DNA of 64,000 nucleotides, taken from the NCBI GenBank assembly GCA_013696965.1, contig JACCXN010000057.1, forward strand, positions 224,216 to 288,215, in the 5' to 3' direction. Position numbers and translations under genes: made by a program. This DNA comes from Bacteroidota bacterium. GTDB taxonomy: Bacteria > Bacteroidota > Bacteroidia > JACCXN01. How positions within the stretch are numbered: position 1 is the stretch's first letter; each line of letters opens with the position of its first letter. Shown here in pieces: positions 45,093 to 54,557 of this stretch. A model generated the notes under the pieces. It saw nothing but the letters and a program-made list of their open reading frames with translations. It made no database searches and was not told the origin of the DNA.

Positions 45093-46286
45093 TTGAATTT
45101 CAGTGATTTTAAATTCCACCCCTCACTTCTGGAAGGATTGGAATCAATGGGTTATACAAAGCCAACCCCCATACAAGAACAAACAATACCAATTATACAA
45201 GAGAACAACGATATTATTGCATGTGCTCAAACCGGTACAGGTAAAACTGCTGCTTATTTGCTTCCCATACTAGATAAATTATCTTCGAACAAGGCAGATA
45301 CATTTAAGATTAATACAATAATTTTAGCGCCAACCAGGGAACTTGCATTGCAAATAGATCAACAATTAGAAGGGTTTTCATATTTTACTAACGTGAGTTC
45401 ACTTCCTCTTTATGGTGGTGGTGATGGAGCCGGATTTGATCAGCAGAAAAAAGCATTAACCAAGGGTGCAGACGTTATAGTTGCCACGCCTGGTAAATTA
45501 CTTTCTCATTTAAATCTTGGTTATGTGGATACTTCTGAACTAAAACACCTTATCTTAGATGAGGCAGACCGCATGCTGGATATGGGATTTTATGATGATA
45601 TTATGAAAATCATTAATTTTCTTCCTAAAAAAAGACAGACATTGTTATTTTCAGCCACAATGCCTCCAAAAATTAATTCTTTGGCAATTAAAATTTTAAT
45701 TGACCCAAAACAAGTAAATATTGCTATTTCAAAACCAGCTGCAGGCATCACTCAGCAGGCTTATATGGCTTTTAACAGTCAAAAAATTCATTTGATTCAG
45801 CATTTACTTAAGGAAACTGTTTTTACCAGTATCATTATATTCTCAGGAAGTAAAGCCCTTGTTAAGGAAATAGAAATTACCCTGAAAAAACTAAAACTAG
45901 CAGTAAAATCAATCCATTCAGATTTAGATCAAACCGAGAGGGAAAATGTATTAAGAGATTTTAAGAGTAGAAGGCTTCAGGTACTTGTTGCCACTGATAT
46001 TCTCTCACGGGGAATTGATATAGAGGCTATTGATTTGGTTATAAACTATGATGTTCCAGGTTCTCCGGAAGATTATGTTCATAGAATTGGACGAACAGCC
46101 CGGGCATCAAATAAAGGGCTTGCAATTACTTTTATCAATGAAAAAGACCAGCAAAGATTTTATAGAATTGAGAAATTAATAGAAACAAAAATACCTAAAC
46201 TAGCTTTACCTGAATTTCTGGGAGATGGTCCCAAATATGAACCTGAAAAAAGAGTTCACCATTTTAAGAAACCCATACGCAAGTAA
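45093..46286 (+). CDS. rhlE: DEAD-box ATP-dependent RNA helicase, RhlE-like
   Basis: 397 residues. All DEAD-box motifs are present: Q motif GYTKPTPIQEQ, I AQTGTGKTAA, Ia PTRELALQI, Ib TPGKL, II DEAD, III SATMP, IV IIFSGSKAL, V ATDILSRGIDIE and VI HRIGRTARA. The short basic tail (VHHFKKPIRK) is the RhlE type. It is expected to unwind RNA in ribosome assembly, decay or cold response. The start is TTG 45093 (MNFSDFKFHPSLLEGLE). It has its own promoter and is convergent with the MFS gene. Confidence 0.92.
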   Translation: MNFSDFKFHPSLLEGLESMGYTKPTPIQEQTIPIIQENNDIIACAQTGTGKTAAYLLPILDKLSSNKADTFKINTIILAPTRELALQIDQQLEGFSYFTNVSSLPLYGGGDGAGFDQQKKALTKGADVIVATPGKLLSHLNLGYVDTSELKHLILDEADRMLDMGFYDDIMKIINFLPKKRQTLLFSATMPPKINSLAIKILIDPKQVNIAISKPAAGITQQAYMAFNSQKIHLIQHLLKETVFTSIIIFSGSKALVKEIEITLKKLKLAVKSIHSDLDQTERENVLRDFKSRRLQVLVATDILSRGIDIEAIDLVINYDVPGSPEDYVHRIGRTARASNKGLAITFINEKDQQRFYRIEKLIETKIPKLALPEFLGDGPKYEPEKRVHHFKKPIRK

Positions 46287-46301
46287 AACTGGTTGTAATA
46301 C

Positions 46302-47594
46302 CTATAAAACCTGAACTGAAAGATCTATGGCTGGTGTTAAAACTGTTGATTCTTTAGTAGTTTTAAGTTCCTCTTCTGTTTTCCCTGAATCTGATTTCAA
46401 AATTAAATAAAATCCAAGAGCAGCAATAGAGGCAATAATTCCTGTTAACCACCAAAGCCATTCATACCCTAAATGAACTATTGTTTTTGTTCCTAAAAAT
46501 GGTGCAATTACAAATGCGCTGGCATAAGAAAGAGAATATAAACCCATATATGAACCCCGAGTTTTTTCACTCGAGCGTTTTATTGTATAAGTTACCATAA
46601 AAGGCATTGCTAATATTTCTGCAATACTCATTACAATCATAGAGGCATAAAGTATCCAATAGGAAGAAGAAAAATTCAACATTACCATTGCAACACCAAT
46701 AAATAGAGTTCCCAATGCGATTAATTTCCCGTAACCAAAACGATTCCCAATTAGATAAACAATTATCATTTCAAACAAAAAAACAATAATTCCATTTATA
46801 CCAATTAGTATTCCTATTGAACTTTCCTTCATTTTGTATACTTCCCTGTAATAAAGAGGAAGGGTAGAAAACAATTGAAATAACACAATTGCAAAAAGCA
46901 TACAGCACAGGGCAAAAAGCAGAAATCTACCATCATGCCAGGCAGATTTTTTTAAATTCATCTTTTCAGATAGTGTAGCTGTTTTTTTTTGCTCCACAGG
47001 TTTATAGGTTTTTCTGTTTCTGAAAAAGAAGAAAAATAATAAGCCGGCAAAAATGCAGGTAATTCCATCGCCAAGAAAAAGCCACTGATATGAAATTGCT
47101 GCTAAAACTCCCCCAAGGGCCGGACCTATGGAAAAGCCTAAATTTATTGCCATGCGATTTAGTGAAAAGGCCCTTGTAAGGTTTTCAGGCCGGGCATAAA
47201 GTGCAATGGAAGAAGCATTTGCAGGCCGTAAACTGTCTGTAACCATACTTAAAAGGAAAATCCAAATTGCCAAAAATTCAAATTGGGTGATTTGCCCCAA
47301 AATAAGGAACATAAAACCACCTAAAGTCAGGCTTGTTAATTGTACATGAAATTGTCCAAATCGATCAGTTAGCCATCCTCCCAGAAAGGACCCGGCCATA
47401 GATCCAAGGCCAAAAATACTTAGGATTATACCTGTACGTTCTACCGTAAATTTAAGTTCCATTGTAAGATAAACACTCATAAATGGAATCACCATTCCCC
47501 CGGCGCGGTTAATCAGCATTACCAAAGCAAGTACCCATGCTGCATCCGATAAACCGCCATAAGCGTTTTTATACAATTGAATTACTCTTTTCAT
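46302..47594 (-). CDS. MFS transporter, drug-efflux type
   Basis: A 430-residue, 12-span major facilitator. Features include the N-terminal AWVLALVMLINRAGGMVIPF, the loop-2-3 motif GGWLTDRFGQFHVQ, FSIGPALGGVLAAISYQWLF (motif C-like, span 5) and SLSYASAFVIAPFLGTKTIV. A cytoplasmic loop (about 195-220) follows span 6. The substrate is unknown; the architecture resembles multidrug exporters such as YdeE/MdtH-like proteins. Confidence 0.85.
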   Translation of the reverse strand: MKRVIQLYKNAYGGLSDAAWVLALVMLINRAGGMVIPFMSVYLTMELKFTVERTGIILSIFGLGSMAGSFLGGWLTDRFGQFHVQLTSLTLGGFMFLILGQITQFEFLAIWIFLLSMVTDSLRPANASSIALYARPENLTRAFSLNRMAINLGFSIGPALGGVLAAISYQWLFLGDGITCIFAGLLFFFFFRNRKTYKPVEQKKTATLSEKMNLKKSAWHDGRFLLFALCCMLFAIVLFQLFSTLPLYYREVYKMKESSIGILIGINGIIVFLFEMIIVYLIGNRFGYGKLIALGTLFIGVAMVMLNFSSSYWILYASMIVMSIAEILAMPFMVTYTIKRSSEKTRGSYMGLYSLSYASAFVIAPFLGTKTIVHLGYEWLWWLTGIIASIAALGFYLILKSDSGKTEEELKTTKESTVLTPAIDLSVQVL

Positions 47595-47786
47595 GCCAAT
47601 TAAAAGCGGTTAATCATTCATTACAAAGGAAAATAAAATTAAACGATGATTTATCTGATTTTTATAATAAATAGGAATAGGTAAACTCAGAGCATCTAGT
47701 GCAATAGGGAAGAAGAGAGAATGAAATTAAGCACTTTTAAAATCGTGGTTATAAAAGTTTTTTATAAAACTTCATGGGGTATTTTT

Positions 47787-48173
47787 TTATTCAAATCCGG
47801 CAAAAAAAATACAATTTCTATCGGAGCGAATTAAAACTATCATTTTTCTTAATGGATCACGGTCAATAATTACCGACTGAATTCCTAATGGATTATTTTC
47901 AATTTGGTATGTTGTAACCCCAGTTGAACTATCATCAGGTTTTACTGAAAGTATATTAAGATCATAACCTGATGCTCCATCAGCAAAAACAACTACCACT
48001 TTTTTATCCGATTCATTGACAATAATGGTGCTTTTAATCACCCTTGGGGTACCTGAAGTATTGCTTCCACAACGGCCAACTTTCATCACCGTACTATAAA
48101 AAGTATATTCCTGAGAAAAGGCATTTGCGATTAATAAAAAAGAAAAAACTAAAATTAGTGGAATTGATCTCAT
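47787..48173 (-). CDS. Small secreted protein, unknown function
   Basis: About 128 residues from ATG 48173 (MRSIPLILVFSFLLIANAFS); the longer frame from 48209 would put 12 charged residues ahead of the signal. The mature part is short and beta-rich: EYTFYSTVMKVGRCGS, VVVVFADGASGYDLNILSVK, IQSVIIDRDPLRKMIVLIRS. Two cysteines (GRCGS and NCIFFAGFE) could form a disulfide. I do not recognise the family. It is divergent from the giant cargo operon. Confidence 0.6.
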   Translation of the reverse strand: MRSIPLILVFSFLLIANAFSQEYTFYSTVMKVGRCGSNTSGTPRVIKSTIIVNESDKKVVVVFADGASGYDLNILSVKPDDSSTGVTTYQIENNPLGIQSVIIDRDPLRKMIVLIRSDRNCIFFAGFE

Positions 48174-48273
48174 TTTTATTTTTTTTAAAGATTGAAAACT
48201 TACATTCATTTTCTGCTAAAATACAAAATTTCACTGCCTTTAATCGAAATAATTTGTAATTTAGTTCACTTCT

Positions 48274-51200
48274 ATGATTATGCGCATTTTTTTATTGTTA
48301 TTGTTCTCTTTTTTATTCAGCAAAACATATGCTGAACATAAGGATAATGGTTCTCATTCATCCGATAAAAATTCCCGTTTAACATTTATTGAAAATAAAA
48401 ATCAATGGAATAAAAATGTGCAATACAAGGCAGATATTCCAGGAGGCTTTCTTTACCTGGAAAAAAACGGATTTACCTTGGATTTTATTGATCACCAAAC
48501 TTTTACTAATCTAAGAGGGCATGGACATAATAGTAAATTAAAATCGGATGCCACAATTGCAGAAGCCATAAAAGCCCATTGCATTAAAACCTCCTTTATT
48601 AATTCCAATTCCATAGTTACACTTACTGGTATAGAAAACACCCAGAATTATTACAATTACTTTCTTGGAAATGATAAAGCCAAATGGGCTGGGAATGTTC
48701 CCGGCTACAATAAAATCCTATATAACGACATTTATAATCACATTGATTTAATAGTGTATTCAACCCAAGCTAATTTAAAATATGATTTTATTGTTAAACC
48801 AGGTGGGAATCCTTCCCAGATATTAGTTGAATACCAAGGTGCTGATAAAATGCAACTTAAAAATGGCCATTTATTGATAAAAACCTCGGTAAATGAATTT
48901 ACAGAACAAAAACCTTATGCTTACCAGGTATTTAATGGTATTTTAAAAGAAGTTCCTTGTAAATATGTCTTAAATGAAAAACAAATAAGTTATTTCTTTC
49001 CTTTAGGATATGATATAACAAAAGAATTAATTATAGATCCGGTCCTACTATTTTCAACACATTCAGGTTCATATTCTAATAACTTTGGTTATACTGCCAC
49101 TTTTGATTCCAAAGGCTTTTTATATGCCGCTAGTACTGCTTTTGGAAACTTGTATCCTGTTACTCCAGGTGCTTATGATATAAGTTTTAACTCAGGTAAT
49201 GTGGATATCGCCATAACTAAATATGATACAAGCGGAACTGCAATAATTTATTCAACTTATTTAGGCGGTAATGGAGATGAATTGCCTCATAGCCTTGTGG
49301 TAAACAGCAACCAAGAATTGTTTATTTATGGGACAACAGGTTCTGCTAATTTTCCTGTTACTTCCGGGGCATATGACAATACTTTCAATGGAGGTCCCGC
49401 ATTAAGTCCAAATGGATTAGGAGTTTCTTTTCCTTCAGGGTCAGATATTATTGTAAGTCGGCTGAATAGCAATGGATCTCAACTTTTAGCTTCTACATAC
49501 TTAGGGGGATCACACAATGATGGTTTAAATTATACTTCCAATAATACTGTAAATAATATTTTAAAATACAACTATGCAGATGAAGTAAGAGGCGAAATTG
49601 ATATAGATGAACAAAATAATATTTACATTGTTTCATGTACACGTTCAATAAATTTTCCTATTGTTGGGAATTCATTCCAGCCTGTTTATGGAGGAGGTGA
49701 TATAGATGGCGTGGTTGTGAAAATGAACAATAGCCTGTCTTCAATTATTTGGAGTTCATTTATTGGAGGGAATCAACACGATGCAGCTTATTCACTTTCC
49801 CTGGATAGTAACAATGACATTTATATAGCTGGGGGAACCTCTTCTCCAAATTTTCCTGTCACTTCTACGGCTTTGCAAAGTACTTTTCAAGGGGGAAGAT
49901 CGGATGGTTTTATTCTGCATGTTAGTAAAAATGGACAAACTATTATAAATGGAACCTACTATGGTTCTATTGCATATGATCAAACTTATTTTGTAGAACT
50001 TGATAAACAAAATAACATTTATGTTTTTGGTCAAACAGAGGCATCTGGAAATACATTTATTTATAATGCTTTATATTCTAATCCAAATAGTGGTCAATTT
50101 ATTAGTAAAATAACCCCTCAACTGGATTCGCTAATTTTTTCTACTGCTTTTGGAACGGGCTCAGGAGGGCCTAATATTTCACCAACCGCTTTTCTTGTTG
50201 ATGTTTGCAATAAAATGTATCTCTCAGGGTGGGGTGGAGGAACAAATAATTTGAATATTAATTTTTTATACAACAATGCAGGATATACAACAGGAATGCA
50301 GGTTACTCCTGATGCCTTTCAGTCTACAACAGACGGTAGTGATTTTTATTTAATGGTATTGGAAGATGATGCATCGGCCTTGGTTTATGGTAGCTTTTTT
50401 GGTGGATCACAATCACAGGAACATGTAGATGGAGGCACGAGTCGTTTTGATAAAAAAGGAAAAATTTATCAAACAGTTTGTGCAGGATGTGGAGGCAATT
50501 CTGATTTTCCTATTTATCCTAATCCAGGCGCTGTTTCCCCAACTAACAATAGCAGTTGCAACAGTGCGGTTTTTAAATTTGATTTTAATTTACCCATTTC
50601 AATTGCTGGTTTTGATGCTCCAGCACCCGGTTGTGTGCCCTACACAGTTCAATTTGTAAACAACAGCACTATTACCGGAACAAGTAATTATTACTGGGAA
50701 TTTGGTGATGGAAATACTTCTACTGATTTTAATCCCATTCATGAATATTTAACAACAGGACTATTTAATATTATGCTTGTTACTTATGATATTGCTTCCT
50801 GCAACCTCTCAGATACTGTATTTGCCCAGGTAATTGTTTTATCAGATACTTCTTATTCACTTACTCCCCAAACCATTTGTGGTTCGGGAGCGGTTCAAAT
50901 TGGTTTAACACCTGTTAATGATCCATCAATTACTTATCATTGGAGCCCTGCCACTGGATTGTCGGATACTGCCGTTGCAAATCCATTTGCTAATCCAAGT
51001 CAAACTGCCCAATATACCTTAATCATGTCTAATGGAATTTGCATGGATACCATTTCTCAAACAGTAAATTATTATCCTGAATTGTTGAATGTAACAGCAG
51101 ATACATCTGTTTGTGGAGATGCTGCCCTATTGCTTGTTGCAAGTACAATGGGAAATTACTATCAATACATATGGTCAAGTAACAGTACTTTTACTGACAC

Positions 51201-53532
51201 CCTGAATAGTCCCTTAAGCGATAGTACCCTAAATATTAGTATTGCTAATTCAACTACTTATTACATAATGGCTCTGGAATCTGGTTGTGTTTTGAAAGAT
51301 AGCGTCAAAATCCAGGTTTTTCCGGATAGTACTTATGTTTTAAACCCACTAACTTTATGTGGTCAAGGATCAATCCAAATTGGACTTACACCTTTAAATG
51401 ATACTGTTACAACCTATCATTGGAGCCCGGGAATAAGTCTTACAGATTCTACTCTTGCCAATCCCTACGCATTGCTTAATGAATCTGCAGAGTTTCAATT
51501 AATTATTTTGAATGGAGCTTGTATTGATACTTTAACACAGGTAGTTAATTATTTTCCTAACCTTTTGGAAACTTCTCTGGATACTTTTGTTTGCAGCCCT
51601 TCTAGTATTTCAATATATGCAAGTACTTTTGGAAATTTCAGCCAATATATTTGGTCCTCAAATTCTATGTTTTCTGACACATTGAATAATCCTTTAAGTG
51701 ATAGTACTTTAAGCATAAATGTCATTAATTCATCAACATATTATATTTTGGCTTCTGAATCGGTATGCAATTTATTGGATAGTGTTTCTATACAAGTATA
51801 TTCTGATACCACATACAGCTTAAGCCCATTAGAAATTTGTAAGGGCGATACAGTTAACATAGGATTTTTAACTGTACCAGGGAATGTATACACCTGGAAT
51901 TCCTCCTTTGGAATAAGCGATAGTACCATTTCATATCCACAGGCATGGCCTATTGAAAATTCATCTTACATGCTTCTTTCATTTGATGGCTTTTGTACCG
52001 ACACAATTTATCAATCAGTTAATGTTGTTCCGGTTCCGGATATTCAGGTAACCAACGATACAACAATTTGTAGGGGAAATGAAATTACGGTTTTTGCAAC
52101 CACAGGAGGAGTTTACAGCCAATATATATGGTCAAGTAATCCTTCTTTTTCTGATACTCTTAACAATTCTGTTGCTGATAGTTTTTATACTTTTATTCCT
52201 TTAAATGATGTAACATTATATATTGGGGCATTTCAAAGTATTTGTGTTGTAATGGACAGTGTTAAAATTTATGTTTTAAAAGACACTATGTATTCATTGC
52301 CTAATGTAAATTTATGCTTTGCAGATTCAGTTCAAATTGGCCAAATACCCTCAACTGATCCCACAATTACTTATAGTTGGAATCCATCCACAGGATTAAG
52401 CAATTCAAGCATTCCCAATCCTTTTGCATCCCCTGGGCAGTCTTTGATGTATGAATTATTAATTTCAAATGGTTTCTGCACTGATACTATTCGTCAGTTT
52501 GTTAATGTAACCTCTTTCAATTTATTTACTGTAAATGATACAACTGTTTGTAAGGGTCAATCCCTACAAATTAATGCAGGAACTGATATTCCGGGCTCAA
52601 GTTTTCATTGGTCTTCCAATGCTGGTTTTACAGACACATTAAACTTTGTGTCTAATGATGGAAGTCTTTTTGTGAATCCTGTGCAGGGTTCTAATATGTA
52701 TTATGTTAAAGCCCTTTTATCCGGATGTGAAAAACAGGATAGCGTAAGGATAAACAACGATGAAGTAAAAATACAGGCAAATTCTTCAGGAATATGTTTT
52801 GGTGATACCGCTTTTTTAACTGCAATTAATTTAGTTAGCAGCCAGGAGTTAAGTTATTCATGGAGTCCCGTTTCAATGATTATAGCGGGTGAAAACACCT
52901 CAACTGCCCTGGCGAGTCCTTCTCAATCCACTGCTTATTCTGTTACTGCAGAAAATTCTTCTGGTTGCAAAGCAAGTTCACTAACAACACTTTCTGTATC
53001 ATTACTAGAGCCTCAAACAATTAATGCCTCTGTTTCACAAGATTCTATACTTGCTGGAAATTCAGTTTTACTGCAAGCCATGCCCACTTCAGGTTACACC
53101 TACCAATGGAACCCTCACTATGGTTTAAATAATAGCCAGGTTTCAGCCCCCGTTTCAACTCCCTTTACTACTACAACTTATACCGTAACAATTGCCGATG
53201 GACCATGTTATTATTCTGATTCAGTAACTGTTTATGTTTATGAAATCGTTTGTGGAGCACCAAACATATTTATTCCCAATGCTTTTACTCCCAATGATGA
53301 TAATAAAAATGATGTTTTATATGTAAGAGGGAAGTATATCGATTTAATTTATTTTACTGTTTACAATCGATGGGGAGAAAAAGTTTTTGAAACAACAGAT
53401 CAGTCAGTTGGCTGGGATGGAGTGTTTAAAGGCATGAAAGCAGATCCAGGTGTCTTTGTTTACTATCTTACAGCAACATGTTTGGATGGTCAGAATTTTT
53501 TCCTAAAGGGTAATGTTACTTTAATTCGATGA
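48274..53532 (+). CDS. Giant secreted protein: DUF7948/SBBP propeller, PKD, four 160-residue repeats, T9SS type B domain
   Basis: 1752 residues. The signal peptide ends FLFSKTYAEH. An N-terminal domain (about 35-250) starts FIENKNQWNKNVQYKADIPG, the DUF7948 pattern. A repeated beta-propeller (SBBP-like, about 260-770) has blades such as STYLGGNGDELPHSLVVNSN, STYLGGSHNDG and SSFIGGNQHDAAYSLSLDSN. A PKD domain (about 785-855) has WEFGDGNTSTDFNPIHEY. Four tandem units start at D858, D1018, D1178 and D1337, followed by an Ig-like unit. The C-terminus (1660-1752: IFIPNAFTPNDDNKNDV, YNRWGEKVFE, FVYYLTATCLDGQNF) is a CHU_C/type B sorting domain. It is expected to be exported by T9SS and displayed, with adhesion or gliding as possible roles. 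Confidence 0.9.
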   Translation: MIMRIFLLLLFSFLFSKTYAEHKDNGSHSSDKNSRLTFIENKNQWNKNVQYKADIPGGFLYLEKNGFTLDFIDHQTFTNLRGHGHNSKLKSDATIAEAIKAHCIKTSFINSNSIVTLTGIENTQNYYNYFLGNDKAKWAGNVPGYNKILYNDIYNHIDLIVYSTQANLKYDFIVKPGGNPSQILVEYQGADKMQLKNGHLLIKTSVNEFTEQKPYAYQVFNGILKEVPCKYVLNEKQISYFFPLGYDITKELIIDPVLLFSTHSGSYSNNFGYTATFDSKGFLYAASTAFGNLYPVTPGAYDISFNSGNVDIAITKYDTSGTAIIYSTYLGGNGDELPHSLVVNSNQELFIYGTTGSANFPVTSGAYDNTFNGGPALSPNGLGVSFPSGSDIIVSRLNSNGSQLLASTYLGGSHNDGLNYTSNNTVNNILKYNYADEVRGEIDIDEQNNIYIVSCTRSINFPIVGNSFQPVYGGGDIDGVVVKMNNSLSSIIWSSFIGGNQHDAAYSLSLDSNNDIYIAGGTSSPNFPVTSTALQSTFQGGRSDGFILHVSKNGQTIINGTYYGSIAYDQTYFVELDKQNNIYVFGQTEASGNTFIYNALYSNPNSGQFISKITPQLDSLIFSTAFGTGSGGPNISPTAFLVDVCNKMYLSGWGGGTNNLNINFLYNNAGYTTGMQVTPDAFQSTTDGSDFYLMVLEDDASALVYGSFFGGSQSQEHVDGGTSRFDKKGKIYQTVCAGCGGNSDFPIYPNPGAVSPTNNSSCNSAVFKFDFNLPISIAGFDAPAPGCVPYTVQFVNNSTITGTSNYYWEFGDGNTSTDFNPIHEYLTTGLFNIMLVTYDIASCNLSDTVFAQVIVLSDTSYSLTPQTICGSGAVQIGLTPVNDPSITYHWSPATGLSDTAVANPFANPSQTAQYTLIMSNGICMDTISQTVNYYPELLNVTADTSVCGDAALLLVASTMGNYYQYIWSSNSTFTDTLNSPLSDSTLNISIANSTTYYIMALESGCVLKDSVKIQVFPDSTYVLNPLTLCGQGSIQIGLTPLNDTVTTYHWSPGISLTDSTLANPYALLNESAEFQLIILNGACIDTLTQVVNYFPNLLETSLDTFVCSPSSISIYASTFGNFSQYIWSSNSMFSDTLNNPLSDSTLSINVINSSTYYILASESVCNLLDSVSIQVYSDTTYSLSPLEICKGDTVNIGFLTVPGNVYTWNSSFGISDSTISYPQAWPIENSSYMLLSFDGFCTDTIYQSVNVVPVPDIQVTNDTTICRGNEITVFATTGGVYSQYIWSSNPSFSDTLNNSVADSFYTFIPLNDVTLYIGAFQSICVVMDSVKIYVLKDTMYSLPNVNLCFADSVQIGQIPSTDPTITYSWNPSTGLSNSSIPNPFASPGQSLMYELLISNGFCTDTIRQFVNVTSFNLFTVNDTTVCKGQSLQINAGTDIPGSSFHWSSNAGFTDTLNFVSNDGSLFVNPVQGSNMYYVKALLSGCEKQDSVRINNDEVKIQANSSGICFGDTAFLTAINLVSSQELSYSWSPVSMIIAGENTSTALASPSQSTAYSVTAENSSGCKASSLTTLSVSLLEPQTINASVSQDSILAGNSVLLQAMPTSGYTYQWNPHYGLNNSQVSAPVSTPFTTTTYTVTIADGPCYYSDSVTVYVYEIVCGAPNIFIPNAFTPNDDNKNDVLYVRGKYIDLIYFTVYNRWGEKVFETTDQSVGWDGVFKGMKADPGVFVYYLTATCLDGQNFFLKGNVTLIR
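50845..52758 (+). repeat. Four in-gene tandem units of 159-160 codons
   Basis: Unit starts at 50845, 51325, 51805 and 52282 give periods of 160, 160 and 159 codons. Each unit has half A (D-T-Y-SL-P...IGLTP...TYHWSPATGLSD) and half B (DT-VC...ASTxGNY-QYIWSSN-F-DTLN...YYI-A-ES). DNA identity between units is modest, so the duplication is old and kept by selection on the fold. Confidence 0.85.
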
Positions 53533-54545
53533 GCATGAAAATTCGATCTTTTCTATTGCTTATTTTAACCGGTTCATTTTTTGGATTACATGCTCAGGAT
53601 ATCCATTATTCTCAATTTATTTCTGCACCTTATAATCTTAACCCGGCTTTAACCGGAGCTTTTGTTGGTGATGCAAGATTCACTGCCAACCAAAGAACTC
53701 AATGGAGAAGTGTTACTACTCCATATCAAACTTTTGGCGGATTTGTGGATATGAGAAATGTAGCCTTCAAAAATTTCCATCCTGGTATATCAGTATACAA
53801 CGATAAGGCTGGTGATTCACAATTTGGCACTTTTCAACTAAATATTTCAGGTGCATACTCTAAAAAACTTGGCAATTATAACAGGCATAGACTCACACTT
53901 GGAATTCAAACTGGAATTACCCAACGAAAACTAGATTACAATAATCTTTCCTTTGATAATCAATATAACGGATCATCCTATGATTCAGACCTTAGTAGTG
54001 GTGAAAATTTTTCCAGGCAAAGTTACATGTATTTTAATTTGAACTCCGGAATAGTCTACAATTACAGGATAAATAAAAAAGTAGAATTTAATACAGGTTT
54101 AGCAATATTTAATATTAATAAACCCGATCAATCCTTGTATGACAAAGAAAAAATAAAGCTTGACCGTAGGTATACACTTTTTTTAAGTGCAGATGTGGTA
54201 ATTGCAAGCAACAGGGTTAATGTATTGCCATCGTTACTTATTATGACACAAGGAACTTTCAGGGAATATCTTGCAGGTTCATCTGTAAAATTCACCCTTC
54301 AAAATAATTCTGGAAAATATTCGGCACTGCATTTTGGAAGTTGGTTAAGAATGAAGGATTCAGGTTTTATTCTCCTTGGAATGGATTATGATAACGTATA
54401 TGTTGGTCTTAGTTATGATTTTAATTATTCGAATCTAGTTCCAGCTAGCAATTACAGAGGAGGATTTGAAGTTTCAGTAATATATATACTAAGAAAATTT
54501 GTCCCTGGTAAGATAAAATACAAATATTGTCCAGGCTTTATTTAA
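53529..54545 (+). CDS. PorP/SprF family type IX secretion membrane protein
   Basis: 338 residues. Members of this family (SprF in Flavobacterium, PorP in Porphyromonas) pair with individual type B cargo for secretion and attachment. The signal peptide ends FFGLHAQ. The family signature YSQFISAPYNLNPALTGAFV is followed by RFTANQRTQWRSVTTPYQTF, GISVYNDKAGDSQFGTFQLN and LASYSKKLG-type barrel strands, ending VSVIYILRKF. Its start overlaps the stop of the giant cargo gene by 4 bases (ATGA), which fits a dedicated cargo-SprF pair. Confidence 0.93.
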   Translation: MSMKIRSFLLLILTGSFFGLHAQDIHYSQFISAPYNLNPALTGAFVGDARFTANQRTQWRSVTTPYQTFGGFVDMRNVAFKNFHPGISVYNDKAGDSQFGTFQLNISGAYSKKLGNYNRHRLTLGIQTGITQRKLDYNNLSFDNQYNGSSYDSDLSSGENFSRQSYMYFNLNSGIVYNYRINKKVEFNTGLAIFNINKPDQSLYDKEKIKLDRRYTLFLSADVVIASNRVNVLPSLLIMTQGTFREYLAGSSVKFTLQNNSGKYSALHFGSWLRMKDSGFILLGMDYDNVYVGLSYDFNYSNLVPASNYRGGFEVSVIYILRKFVPGKIKYKYCPGFI

Positions 54546-54557
54546 TAGAGGTTATAA

